Positions 18,847 through 27,468 are shown, numbered from the stretch's first letter. The stretch: DNA of 64,000 nucleotides from an uncultured Granulosicoccaceae bacterium (GCA_938035945.1 CALHOU010000048.1:1-64000); one strand, 5' to 3'. Numbers and translations: made by a program. Notes: generated from the sequence alone by a model not told the origin.

Positions 18847-21039
18847 ATGAACAGAACCGTAGGTCTATGGCTGCTGGTCGGCATTGTTGGCTTTTGTGCG
18901 CTTCCTTGGTACGTACTCGAAGATGGGCTATGGAGTTTCGAGTGGCTTGATGGCTACCCGTACGACACCGACTACGCACCTGGCCTTTTCCTTCTACTCC
19001 AAGGCGAGAAGCTTTGGTTATCACCCATTGCGTTCTTACTGGCCCTGCCTCTACTCATCATTGGCGCAAGCAAACGCAATATTAATTTCAGCCGCATTTT
19101 ACTTGTTGCCGGTGGTGTAGGTTTGTTCTATCTACTGGCACAAGGCTTTGCCATTGGTATACGCGGTTGGAATGCAGATGTTTTTACGCAAAGCTTTGGC
19201 GAGCTTGGTGATCGGCAATTCGGTTTTGGCTTCGGCGCAATGTTCGTTGGCGCCGCTTTTCTATTTTTTCTGACTACAGGTATTGCCGCCCGAGGCATCG
19301 TCAATGGCGATGTGTTCGTCGTCGGCTCAATCGGATTTGTTATTGCGCTGGTTGGCCTATTCATTTTGTACCCGGTACTGAACATGCTATCGAGCGCCCT
19401 GCAAACCAATGATGGCGTTTATTCGATCGGCGTATTTTTCTCAAAGTTTTTCAGCAACAAGATCTGGGGGCTTGGCTGTTTAACAGAGAATCGTTCTTGC
19501 GGCGTGGCCTGGAACTCTTTAGTGCTAGCCATCTGTGTTGGTGCTTTAACCACTTTATTAGGCTTGGTATTCGCGCTTGTTGCCACTCGATCAGGTTTAC
19601 GCCAAGCACATCTACTTCGACCCTTAACCGTATTACCAATAATCACACCACCATTTGTTATTGGCCTGGCCATTATTCTTTTGTTCGGACTTTCGGGTGC
19701 GGTGACCACCTTCGTTGCCGACTTACTCGGCATAAATCCAACACGCTGGGTTTATGGATTGCCGGGCATACTAATCGCTCAACTACTCTCTTTCACACCC
19801 ATCGCTTTTCTTGTGTTGATTGGCGTTGTGGAAGGTGTGTCTCCGTCTATGGAGGAAGCATCTCAAACGCTTCGTGCTTCGCGATGGCAAACATTTAAAA
19901 CGGTATCCTTGCCGTTAATGCGACCTGGCTTAGCCAATGCATTTTTATTAGGCTTTATAGAGAGCATGGCTGATTTCGGCAACCCGCTGGTGTTGGGTGG
20001 TAACTACGATGTGCTATCCACTGAGATTTTCTTCGCCATTGTAGGCGCGCAAAATGATCAAGGTAAAGCTGCCGTACTGGCGATCGTTTTATTGATCTTC
20101 ACACTCAGCGCGTTTTATGCACAGCGCCGCTGGCTGGGTAAAAAATCCTACACCACACAAACAGGCAAAGGCGATAGTGGCATACCCGCCGCATTGCCGC
20201 GACGCATATTATTTCCTTGCTATGTGCTAGTTGGCATTTGGGGTACGTTCACCTTAGTGGTGTATGGAATGATTGTGTACGGTGGCTTTGTTGAAGTGTG
20301 GGGGCTTAACCATACACTCACATTTAAACACTACATCACCGCATTCGATATCAACTTCAATGACAATGGCATTCATTTTAAAGGCTCTGCGTGGGATTCG
20401 TTCTGGACAACACTACGCATCGCTGCAACCGCCGCACCATTGACCGCAGTCATTGGTTTAGTCACGGCCTATTTGTTAGTCCGGCAAAATTTCTCAGGCA
20501 AGAACGCCTTTGAGTTTGGCACCATGTTGAGTTTTGCTATTCCAGGCACTGTTATCGGTGTTGCTTACATCCTGGCCTTCAATGTTCCACCATTAGAATT
20601 AACCGGCACAGGCGTTATTTTAGTGCTGAGCTTTATTTTTAGAAATATGCCTGTTGGCATCCGTGCTGGTATTGCGTCTATGTCTCAGTTGGATAAAAGC
20701 CTGGATGAAGCATCTCTAACACTAGGTGCAAATACATGGCGTACGTTTAAAGAAATTATTTTACCGTTGATGAAGCCTGCAATCGTTGCAGCCTTGGTGT
20801 TTAGCTTTGTACGCGCTATGACAGCCATCAGCGCCGTGATCTTCCTTGTCAGTGCAGAGCACAACATGGCGACGAGCTATATCATCGGCCGAGTTGAAAA
20901 TAACGATTACGGTATTGCGATTGCCTACAGTACGGTGCTTATTGTCGTGATGCTCACAGCCGTAACCCTGACCCAACTGTTGGTCGGAAAATCTAAAACC
21001 GGCCGGCGCTCCAGCGCCAAAACACTTCCGGCCGTTTAA
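18847..21039 (+). CDS. Fused ABC permease (two transport domains)
   Basis: A 730-residue inner-membrane permease with two binding-protein-dependent transport domains in one chain. Each has its coupling EAA loop: EEASQTLRASRWQTF and DEASLTLGANTWRTF, both followed by PLMxP. Before the first domain is an extra hydrophobic region of about 170-200 residues (roughly five membrane segments). It makes the protein longer than the usual 500-560 residues of FbpB-type permeases. It should form the channel with the ATPase encoded next. No strong ribosome site is visible before ATG 18847, suggesting coupling to upstream translation or a weak start. Confidence 0.92.
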   Translation: MNRTVGLWLLVGIVGFCALPWYVLEDGLWSFEWLDGYPYDTDYAPGLFLLLQGEKLWLSPIAFLLALPLLIIGASKRNINFSRILLVAGGVGLFYLLAQGFAIGIRGWNADVFTQSFGELGDRQFGFGFGAMFVGAAFLFFLTTGIAARGIVNGDVFVVGSIGFVIALVGLFILYPVLNMLSSALQTNDGVYSIGVFFSKFFSNKIWGLGCLTENRSCGVAWNSLVLAICVGALTTLLGLVFALVATRSGLRQAHLLRPLTVLPIITPPFVIGLAIILLFGLSGAVTTFVADLLGINPTRWVYGLPGILIAQLLSFTPIAFLVLIGVVEGVSPSMEEASQTLRASRWQTFKTVSLPLMRPGLANAFLLGFIESMADFGNPLVLGGNYDVLSTEIFFAIVGAQNDQGKAAVLAIVLLIFTLSAFYAQRRWLGKKSYTTQTGKGDSGIPAALPRRILFPCYVLVGIWGTFTLVVYGMIVYGGFVEVWGLNHTLTFKHYITAFDINFNDNGIHFKGSAWDSFWTTLRIAATAAPLTAVIGLVTAYLLVRQNFSGKNAFEFGTMLSFAIPGTVIGVAYILAFNVPPLELTGTGVILVLSFIFRNMPVGIRAGIASMSQLDKSLDEASLTLGANTWRTFKEIILPLMKPAIVAALVFSFVRAMTAISAVIFLVSAEHNMATSYIIGRVENNDYGIAIAYSTVLIVVMLTAVTLTQLLVGKSKTGRRSSAKTLPAV

Positions 21040-21062
21040 TTATAATCTGATGCGAAAAAATC

Positions 21063-22145
21063 ATGACAGCGACCATTAAAAGTAAAGCAGCATCGGTTGA
21101 GTTTAGAGATGTATCGAAAATCTACGGTACCGACGTCACTGCTGTGGATAGGGTTTCGTTAAAAGTTAACGCTGGCGAATTAGTCACCCTGCTCGGGCCT
21201 TCGGGTTGCGGCAAAACGACCACTCTTAGAATGATTGCGGGTTTAGAAATGGTCAGCAGTGGTTCTGTGTTTATTGGCGACAATGATGTCACGCTCTTAC
21301 CCGCAACTGATCGCGATGTGTCTATGGTGTTTCAATCCTATGCGCTGTTCCCGCACATGAATGTATTTGAGAACGTCTCCTATGGCTTGCGTGTGTCCAA
21401 ACTTGGCAAACAAGATATTCAAGAAAAAACCAACACAGGCCTCGAGCTCGTGGGCCTGGCCGGCTATGGCGACAGGCTACCCAGCGAACTCTCTGGTGGC
21501 CAGCAACAACGCGTCGCTGTGGCCCGTGCCTTAGTGCTCGAACCGCAGGTATTATTGTTTGATGAACCACTTTCAAACCTGGATGCAAAACTAAGACGGC
21601 AAGTGCGCGAAGAAATACGTGAACTACAAACCAAGCTAGGGCTTACCGTTGTATACGTTACGCACGATCAGGAAGAAGCCTTAGCGGTATCCGATAGAAT
21701 CATCGTCATGCGCAATGCATCCATTGCACAAAACGGATCACCACGCGATTTATATGAGCAACCCACCGACAGTTTTGTTGCCGATTTTATTGGTGAGGCT
21801 AATATCATGGATGTTGCGATCAATAGTGTGGATGCGCAAACAGGCTTGGCCGAAGTTCGTATTGGTGATTTACAACTGCAATTGGCTTCGCGTGATATAC
21901 CAGTCGGCCCGGCCAAACTAGCGGTTCGACCAAACCGCATCATACTCAGTAGCCAAGCATCCGGCTCAGCATTAGCGGGTACCGTTAGCAAAAGCACCTA
22001 TGTTGGAAATCACATGGAGTATGTTGTGACAACCGATCATGGCGAGTGGTTTGCGGTGAGCAATGATGTTGATGCAACACATGGCGTTGGTAGCGACGTC
22101 AATGTACAATTCAGTGAACGTGGACCGGTACTGTTACCGCATTAG
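21063..22145 (+). CDS. ABC importer ATPase
   Basis: A 360-residue ATP-binding subunit. Walker A is GPSGCGKTT, the Q-loop VFQSYALFPHM, the signature LSGGQQQRVAVARAL, Walker B VLLFDEPLSNLD and the switch THDQEEA. A TOBE-like C-terminal domain (from about residue 240) ends in FSERGPVLLPH. It powers the two-domain permease encoded just before it (24-base gap). This ATPase type (similar to PotA/FbpC/MalK) does not identify the substrate. Confidence 0.95.
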   Translation: MTATIKSKAASVEFRDVSKIYGTDVTAVDRVSLKVNAGELVTLLGPSGCGKTTTLRMIAGLEMVSSGSVFIGDNDVTLLPATDRDVSMVFQSYALFPHMNVFENVSYGLRVSKLGKQDIQEKTNTGLELVGLAGYGDRLPSELSGGQQQRVAVARALVLEPQVLLFDEPLSNLDAKLRRQVREEIRELQTKLGLTVVYVTHDQEEALAVSDRIIVMRNASIAQNGSPRDLYEQPTDSFVADFIGEANIMDVAINSVDAQTGLAEVRIGDLQLQLASRDIPVGPAKLAVRPNRIILSSQASGSALAGTVSKSTYVGNHMEYVVTTDHGEWFAVSNDVDATHGVGSDVNVQFSERGPVLLPH

Positions 22146-22175
22146 TGACTCCATCACAATCGAGGACTTCATGCT

Positions 22176-23087
22176 ATGACGACCTTAAGCACGCAACAAA
22201 TTAACAACTACCACCGTGATGGCTTTATTCTTGTTGAAAACGCTGTCCCTCCCGATGTACTTGCGCAACTACAGTCTGTTACTAACGATTTAATCGATAA
22301 GTCGCGCAACGTATCAACAAATAACGATGTATACGATCTAGACAAAGGCCACAGCAGCACCCACCCTCGCCTTAATCGAATTAAAACGCCTCACGATGTA
22401 CACCCTATTTACAAAGACTATTTGCGTAGTGATGCTTTAGTAGATCTTATAAAGCCATTATTGGGTGAGAACATTCGAATGAACAATTCGAAGCTGAACG
22501 CAAAAGCGGCACAAGGTGGTGCACCAGTGGAGTGGCATCAAGACTGGTCGTTTTATCCGCACACTAATGATGATCTGTTAGCCATTGGCGTCATGTTAAG
22601 TGATATCGGTGAAGAGGACGGGCCACTGCAAATGATTCCAGGCAGTCACAAAGAGCCGGTTTTATCCCATTTTAATAACGGTGTCTATTGTGGTGCGATT
22701 AATCCAGAGGATAAAGCAGCGCGGCTTGAAGATGCTGTGAGCGTAACGGGCAAAGCGGGTTCACTTAGTATCCACCATGTGCGCACCACTCACGGCAGCG
22801 CACCCAATATGGGAGAAAACCCGCGCCTACTTTTACTCTATGAACTTAGCGCCGCCGATGCGTGGCCTATCAGTGGCGCGCTGAGCGTGTTTACCGGTAT
22901 GAATCAACAAGAACTTTGGGACTACTTCCAAAACAATATGGTGTGTGGTGAGCAAAGTTTAGTACCGCGCTTAACGGATGTGCCGGTGGTAATGCCCTTA
23001 CCGCCGCCAGGTGATGCATCCTCCATTTTCCAAACGCAAAGCAGTGGCGGTGCTAAAAGTGCGTTTGCGGTTAAAAACGCGAGCTAA
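22176..23087 (+). CDS. Phytanoyl-CoA dioxygenase family protein (first of pair)
   Basis: A 303-residue Fe(II)/2-oxoglutarate oxygenase. The metal site is given by WHQDWSF (His and Asp) and a distal His in VRTTHGSAPN; the Arg that holds 2-oxoglutarate lies shortly after (NPRLLLLYEL). PLQMIPGSHK is another family block. Such enzymes hydroxylate small polar molecules as well as acyl-CoAs. In an operon with an importer the substrate is likely what is imported. It starts 30 bases after the ATPase stop, with GAGGA upstream. The second dioxygenase follows after two bases. The two are only loosely alike, so they may do successive steps. Confidence 0.88.
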   Translation: MTTLSTQQINNYHRDGFILVENAVPPDVLAQLQSVTNDLIDKSRNVSTNNDVYDLDKGHSSTHPRLNRIKTPHDVHPIYKDYLRSDALVDLIKPLLGENIRMNNSKLNAKAAQGGAPVEWHQDWSFYPHTNDDLLAIGVMLSDIGEEDGPLQMIPGSHKEPVLSHFNNGVYCGAINPEDKAARLEDAVSVTGKAGSLSIHHVRTTHGSAPNMGENPRLLLLYELSAADAWPISGALSVFTGMNQQELWDYFQNNMVCGEQSLVPRLTDVPVVMPLPPPGDASSIFQTQSSGGAKSAFAVKNAS

Positions 23088-23089
23088 GC

Positions 23090-23971
23090 ATGAGTTCAAC
23101 ATTTTCAATGGAGATTTCTTCTGAGGATATCGATACCTACCACAAAGACGGCGTCGTTATGCTCGAGTCGGTATTTAGTTCTGATTGGATTGACGTCTTA
23201 ACACGCGGTTTAGAGCGAAACTGCCAAAACCCAACCCACCGTGCGCGTACTTGGGACCGAGATGCTCAAGGCCGCACCATGTTTTGGGATAGCCAGGCAT
23301 GGCAAGGCATCGATGAGTACAAGCAATTCGTTTTTGATTCGCATGCGGCGGAGGTGGCCGGAAAACTTTTAAAGGCCACCGAGATCAATTTTTTCTTTGA
23401 CGCCGTATTTGTGCGCTCCCCAGGAACACAATTCTCCACGCCTTGGCATCAAGATGAACCCTATTGGTCAATCGAAGGTTATGACACATGCACTCTTTGG
23501 ATGCCCTTAGTACCGGTTAAAAAGAAAAACGCACTGGCCTTTGTACCAGGTTCACACTTAAGTAATGAGATTTTCGATCAGTACAATTTTGGTGATTTGA
23601 ATCCAGACGGGAAATCGGAGGTAGACCAAGTTAACTTCACCGGCATCGCTGAAGCGTCCATACCTGACATTGATGCGGATCCAGAAAAATACAATGTTGT
23701 GAGTTGGGATATGCAACCGGGTGACTGCATTGCTTTTAACAGCCGAATATTGCACGGTGGCTCTGGCAAGCTCGAGGCCGATCAGGAACTTAAAGTGTTC
23801 ACCAGCAAATGGTTGGGCGATGACGCTCGGATAAAATTCAGAGAGTGCGGAATGGACCCAGACCATAGCAAAATAATGACTGAGTACGGCTTAAAGCCAG
23901 GTGATCGACCGGGTACGGATTTATATCCGAAAATTTGGTCGAGGACGATGGTACAGAACAAGTCGCTGTAG
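23090..23971 (+). CDS. Phytanoyl-CoA dioxygenase family protein (second of pair)
   Basis: A 293-residue relative of the upstream gene. Iron ligands are in TPWHQDEPYW (His, Asp) and RILHGGSG (distal His), with LAFVPGSH as the shared family block. The C-terminal extension (TSKWLGDDARIKF...) differs from that of the first dioxygenase. It begins two bases after the upstream stop, so translation is probably coupled. It is the last gene of the importer operon; a non-coding stretch of 93 bases follows before the convergent DUF2867 gene. Confidence 0.88.
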   Translation: MSSTFSMEISSEDIDTYHKDGVVMLESVFSSDWIDVLTRGLERNCQNPTHRARTWDRDAQGRTMFWDSQAWQGIDEYKQFVFDSHAAEVAGKLLKATEINFFFDAVFVRSPGTQFSTPWHQDEPYWSIEGYDTCTLWMPLVPVKKKNALAFVPGSHLSNEIFDQYNFGDLNPDGKSEVDQVNFTGIAEASIPDIDADPEKYNVVSWDMQPGDCIAFNSRILHGGSGKLEADQELKVFTSKWLGDDARIKFRECGMDPDHSKIMTEYGLKPGDRPGTDLYPKIWSRTMVQNKSL

Positions 23972-24064
23972 CCTTACACAAATAATCATCAACATAAGTA
24001 AGGATTCAGCATTCCGCAGATTTTCTAATCACTATAACGCTATTAGCAAGGACAGGCCATGTTA

Positions 24065-24553
24065 TTAAAGCTTCGATGACTTACTCTGTAAACCTGTCGA
24101 GCCATTTTTATATACCCGATTAAGCGCGTTGCGCGCAATCAAAATATGAAACGGCATGATTGCGCGAATATACAGCTTACCTGCAACATTGTGCTGGTGA
24201 GCCCAAGTCGCTAAGTACACATGCCCATCATCAGCAATGACGCTAACCCGAAAGTCTTGATGCTTGTCATCAAACCCGGCAATTAATTCATAATCACTTT
24301 CATACTCGACCGGAAAAGCACCCAGCTTATCATCCGCCTCTGGACCTTCATTAGATAATCCAAAGGGCCTGGTCAATACGCCGCGAATGCTTACTAGCAA
24401 TTCTGCCCATGCGGGAAACGTGCAGATTATCTCCGCCGCTTTTCTCGGTGAGAGCTTGGAATTAACACGATAGCAGTCAATGAAATCCCCCGGCTTTATT
24501 CGCCGGTTAAGCAAGCTTTGTTCAGGCAAATCTACTGCAGTGACACGTGGCAT
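24065..24553 (-). CDS. DUF2867 family protein
   Basis: A 162-residue protein of the DUF2867 family. The N-terminus MPRVTAVDLPEQSLL and the YESDYELIAGFDDKHQDFRVSV block followed by ATWAHQHN..GKLYI are the recognisable family parts. The fold suggests a ligand-binding helix-grip, but no enzyme activity is established. I chose ATG 24553, which has GAGGG a few bases upstream; an upstream ATG at 24580 would lie within the repeats. It is the last gene of a minus-strand group after TetR, an ABC1 kinase and a frameshifted small gene. Confidence 0.8.
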   Translation of the reverse strand: MPRVTAVDLPEQSLLNRRIKPGDFIDCYRVNSKLSPRKAAEIICTFPAWAELLVSIRGVLTRPFGLSNEGPEADDKLGAFPVEYESDYELIAGFDDKHQDFRVSVIADDGHVYLATWAHQHNVAGKLYIRAIMPFHILIARNALNRVYKNGSTGLQSKSSKL

Positions 24554-24563
24554 GTTTCCCTCT

Positions 24564-24795
24564 CTATTTCGATCGTACAATGTTGAAAGTACAATATTGA
24601 AAGTACAAACTCTTCCAAACTTGAATAACTCCGATCAAATGTATCAAACCGAACCCGACGCAAACCAAAGAACTCCAAAGAGCAAAACTTACACTGTGCG
24701 CACCATTCGGAAACAGCACAAACCAAAAACCCGCCACGCCACGCAGTAAATAAAAAGTTATTCGAGCGCAATACCACCTCGCTCAACATCCTCAT
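24564..24795 (-). pseudogene. Frameshifted small two-helix membrane protein
   Basis: Read from ATG 24795, the frame gives MRMLSEVVLRSNNF and then becomes implausible. Dropping one T from the TTTTT run near 24750 joins it to another open frame running to a TAG at 24564. That frame encodes YLLRGVAGFWFVLFPNGA and then a second hydrophobic segment ending GVIQVWKS. The joined protein would be about 76 residues with two membrane segments. It fits exactly between the ABC1 kinase stop (13 bases upstream) and the DUF2867 start (10 bases downstream), as an operon member would. Either it is a recent frameshift, a slippage site or a sequencing error. No family recognised. Confidence 0.45.
24575..24608. 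repeat. 14-bp tandem repeat (2.4 copies) before DUF2867
   Basis: GTACAATGTTGAAA (24575-24588) and GTACAATATTGAAA (24589-24602) are adjacent copies differing by one base, followed by GTACAA. They overlap the C-terminal coding part of the frameshifted small gene and end 22 bases before the DUF2867 start. They could be operator half-sites or a simple slippage duplication. Confidence 0.6.
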
Positions 24796-24808
24796 GGTCC
24801 AACGGTTT

Positions 24809-26122
24809 TTACCATAAGGTTTCCCACTTGGCTCTCATATACACTTTTGCTTCCAAGCGCTCAAATATTTTGAATAGCCCGTACATGGTTCGGTCGAAAA
24901 AAATAAAATCTTTTTCAACAGTTTCCACTGTCGGCATTTCGGCGACGCTTTTCATCAACTGCAAGCCGGACGACGTATAATCATTGTGAACTTTAAAATC
25001 AAAATACTCTTCACGAACGGGTTTGGACAACCACTCGCCAAACGGTTGCAACACACTCTGGTAATTCGATTCTACTTTCTCCGAGAACGACATACCGATA
25101 TTCGAATAGGCCTCCACGATTTTCTGGAAATCGGATAAATAAAACGCGTACAGTAATGCGGGTAAATGATCCGTGAAGCGCTTACCCAGCTGCTTCACAC
25201 AACCGAAATCAATCAATGCCAGCTCGCCATTGTCTTTAAACAGGTAATTGCCGGGGTTAGGATCAGCGTGCACACGACCGAGTTCAACGGCGCAGTGGAC
25301 AAAACAGTCGTAGATTAGTTGCGCGGCTTTATCTCGATGTTGTTGCGACGGGTTGGTCGCCAACCAGTCATCTATGTGCCTACCCTTGAGCATTTGCGTG
25401 GTGATAACTCGCTTACTGCACAGTTCATCGTACACATGTGGCACTTCGACCCCGTCGTAGACAAGGTGTTGTTTAAACCAGCTTGTATTTCTGGCTTCAA
25501 GCTCATAGTCTGTCTCTTCCATAAGCCGTGCGGCGATTTCATTAATTGTGGTATCAACAATCTCCTTTTTAGGCTTTCGGTGATTGGGCAAAAATCGGAT
25601 CGCATTGCCAGAGAGCTTACGCATGAGCTTTACATCACTCTCTATGGAAACATGGATGCCTGGGTATTGCACTTTTACCGCCGCCACTTGACCATCGTCG
25701 AGTTCGGCTCGATGCACCTGCCCTAAACTGGCCGCAGCCATCGCGGTGAGATCGAATTGCTTGTATAGGTTTTCAGGGGGTTCGCCGAACTCTTGTTGTA
25801 TGACTTTTTTTACCAGCACCCGATTCAGGGGTGGCACCTGATAATATGACTTAGATAGTTCTATGCGCACTTTCTCGGGTAATAAATCAGTTTCCATACC
25901 GAGCATTTGCGCCATTTTCACGGCTGTGCCGCGCAGCTGTGTGATAGCTTTGAATAAAAGCTCAGCTTCTTTGTCGTGTTGCTTGTCTAACTCACTTTCA
26001 TTAGCTTGCTCACTCAAAAACGGACGCTTGGCTTTTGTTTTGAGTTTGCCAACACCGACTTTCACAGCGGTTGAACCCACAACACTAGCGCGAGCAAGTT
26101 GAGAACTGGGTAGCTTGCTCAT
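24809..26122 (-). CDS. ABC1/UbiB-like atypical kinase (AarF family)
   Basis: A 437-residue member of the ABC1 kinase group that supports ubiquinone or lipid metabolism. Seen motifs: the N-terminal extension RGTAVKMAQMLG, in the position of KxGQ but reading K-M-A-Q; the Ala-rich loop AAASLGQVH; the ATP Lys in AAVKVQYPGI; ADPNPGNY; and DFG (LIDFGCVK). The Gly-to-Ala change in KxGQ is unusual, though the rest is complete. There is no obvious membrane segment at the C-terminus, unlike UbiB itself. It overlaps the tetR stop by four bases (ATGA), so it is coupled to that regulator and probably not the main ubiquinone-biosynthesis UbiB, which normally sits by ubiE/ubiJ. Confidence 0.9.
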   Translation of the reverse strand: MSKLPSSQLARASVVGSTAVKVGVGKLKTKAKRPFLSEQANESELDKQHDKEAELLFKAITQLRGTAVKMAQMLGMETDLLPEKVRIELSKSYYQVPPLNRVLVKKVIQQEFGEPPENLYKQFDLTAMAAASLGQVHRAELDDGQVAAVKVQYPGIHVSIESDVKLMRKLSGNAIRFLPNHRKPKKEIVDTTINEIAARLMEETDYELEARNTSWFKQHLVYDGVEVPHVYDELCSKRVITTQMLKGRHIDDWLATNPSQQHRDKAAQLIYDCFVHCAVELGRVHADPNPGNYLFKDNGELALIDFGCVKQLGKRFTDHLPALLYAFYLSDFQKIVEAYSNIGMSFSEKVESNYQSVLQPFGEWLSKPVREEYFDFKVHNDYTSSGLQLMKSVAEMPTVETVEKDFIFFDRTMYGLFKIFERLEAKVYMRAKWETLW

Positions 26123-26859
26123 GACTCACCTTGCATAAATCGACGCTTGGCCGACATAAGCTCTGGTTGCTGTAGAAAAGCATCCAAGCTATTCATGTGT
26201 TGCAAAACATGCGTACGGAATAGAAAAGAGAACATATCCAGCGTCTTACCTATGACCCCACCCAATAGTAATTGCGCAATGATTTCCGTACTTTGATCAA
26301 CTAGCTGCGTGGTGTTGGCAAAGTTATCCGATGTGTCTTTAAGCCAATATGCCAAGATCGCCGATTGATAATCCCAGAACAGCACAGGCAATAAATCCTG
26401 GTATGGCTGCTCTGGCATTTCCCCTGCCTCAATAGACGCGTCAATCAAGTCCACGACCATCATGGTTAATAGCGACTTGGTGTCGGCTAAGAGTTCATGA
26501 CCAAGGTTCGGCGCAGCGTAGGTTTGCGCAAACACGATTTGCAAAAACTCGCGCGCCGGAAGCCACATGCGCAATTCCATTTCCACTAACTGATGTAATT
26601 GCTCCCGCAAACTGTATTCATGGAAATCATCCAGCGCTTTCAGTTCTCGCATAACCTGTTGCTGAACGTATTCACAATAGCCGTAGAGCAACTTCTCTTT
26701 AGTGGAGAAATAGTTGTAGATCGTGGCATCAGCGACATCCGCTCGTTTGGCTATCTCACGCATGGACGCCTTATCGAACCCCTTCTCGGTAATCACGTCA
26801 ACGGCCGACTCCAGCAACCTGATTCGCGTTTGCTCTTTTACTTTGCTGCTGATTTTCAT
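26119..26859 (-). CDS. TetR-family repressor
   Basis: A 246-residue TetR regulator. The N-terminal helix-turn-helix (ITEKGFDKASMREIAKRA, then DATIYNYFSTKEKLL) is typical. The larger C-terminal helical domain is a ligand pocket of unknown specificity. AGGA lies seven bases upstream of ATG 26859. It is the first gene of the operon with the ABC1 kinase, and its promoter region holds repeated TATAGTAT elements that fit self-repression. The effector may be a lipid or quinone-like compound, given the neighbour, but this is inference. Confidence 0.9.
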   Translation of the reverse strand: MKISSKVKEQTRIRLLESAVDVITEKGFDKASMREIAKRADVADATIYNYFSTKEKLLYGYCEYVQQQVMRELKALDDFHEYSLREQLHQLVEMELRMWLPAREFLQIVFAQTYAAPNLGHELLADTKSLLTMMVVDLIDASIEAGEMPEQPYQDLLPVLFWDYQSAILAYWLKDTSDNFANTTQLVDQSTEIIAQLLLGGVIGKTLDMFSFLFRTHVLQHMNSLDAFLQQPELMSAKRRFMQGES

Positions 26860-26874
26860 TGATTTATCCTGTAT

Positions 26875-26919
26875 ATACTATACATTATAATACTATATAT
26901 CTTATTTTATGTATAGTAT
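26875..26919. promoter_or_regulatory. Repeated TATAGTAT operators and tetR promoter
   Basis: ATACTATAC (26875-26883) and its exact complement GTATAGTAT (26911-26919) form a 9-bp inverted repeat. A third copy of the core, ATACTATA, lies at 26890-26897. On the minus strand TATAAT (26889-26884) sits among them and can serve as a -10 element, about 25 bases before the tetR start. This is the pattern expected for an autoregulated TetR gene. Confidence 0.55.
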
Positions 26920-26998
26920 TTTCATATTAAAGCAAAAATACGCAATACATCCACCATCTTTGGCTACACTTCGCATAAGATGACACAATAGTTGCTTA

Positions 26999-27010
26999 TT
27001 ACCTGAGTAA
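26999..27010. promoter_or_regulatory. Small palindrome before the MarR gene
   Basis: TTACCTGAGTAA is an imperfect 12-base palindrome (TTAC...GTAA arms), 17 bases before the MarR start. MarR proteins often bind such sites in their own promoters. Support is positional only. Confidence 0.35.
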
Positions 27011-27027
27011 TCAGTTATTATTCAGTC

Positions 27028-27444
27028 ATGATGAAATCAAATTCAGAATTGGTCTTTACCCTACTCAAAGTTGCCGCTCGGATTGAACGCCGGCTTGATC
27101 GAACGCTCTCCGCAACCAAAGGCGTTAGCTTCACCGAGTACCATTTACTCAACGAGCTGCAAGTCAGATACAAGGGTTCAGCCACGCGTGTAGATTTGGC
27201 AAGCGCAGTTGGATTAACCGCGTCTGCCATAACGCGTGCTTTAAAGCCACTAGAAAAAATTGGATTTGTCGTCACTGAAAAAAGTGAACATGACGCTAGG
27301 CGCAGCATTGCGACCCTAACGCCTGCTGGCAAAGAACTGCTAGAAGATGCGACAAAAATTGTTAACGATGATATTGCGCAATTGGCTTTACCCCACACAG
27401 GTGTGGATGAAGCCTTAGTGGTGTTGAATCATTTGAAAAACTAA
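27028..27444 (+). CDS. MarR-family transcription regulator
   Basis: A 138-residue MarR protein. The winged-helix region runs GVSFTEYHLLNELQ, then RVDLASAVGLTASAITRALKPLEKIGFV (recognition helix), then the wing EKSEHDARRSIATLTPAGKELL. Terminal helices form the dimer. It lies between the TetR operon (divergent) and a convergent TfoX-like gene, so its target is not clear; self-regulation is likely. Two ATG codons stand in a row, and either could be used. Confidence 0.9.
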   Translation: MMKSNSELVFTLLKVAARIERRLDRTLSATKGVSFTEYHLLNELQVRYKGSATRVDLASAVGLTASAITRALKPLEKIGFVVTEKSEHDARRSIATLTPAGKELLEDATKIVNDDIAQLALPHTGVDEALVVLNHLKN

Positions 27445-27468
27445 GTGAGCGGCGGCGCAAGGCGCGGC

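Noticed and set aside
17746-22145. Iron(III) uptake system
   Set aside because: Family resemblance suggests it, but the binding protein lacks the Tyr pair of ferric binders, and the operon carries two dioxygenases. An organic substrate is more likely.
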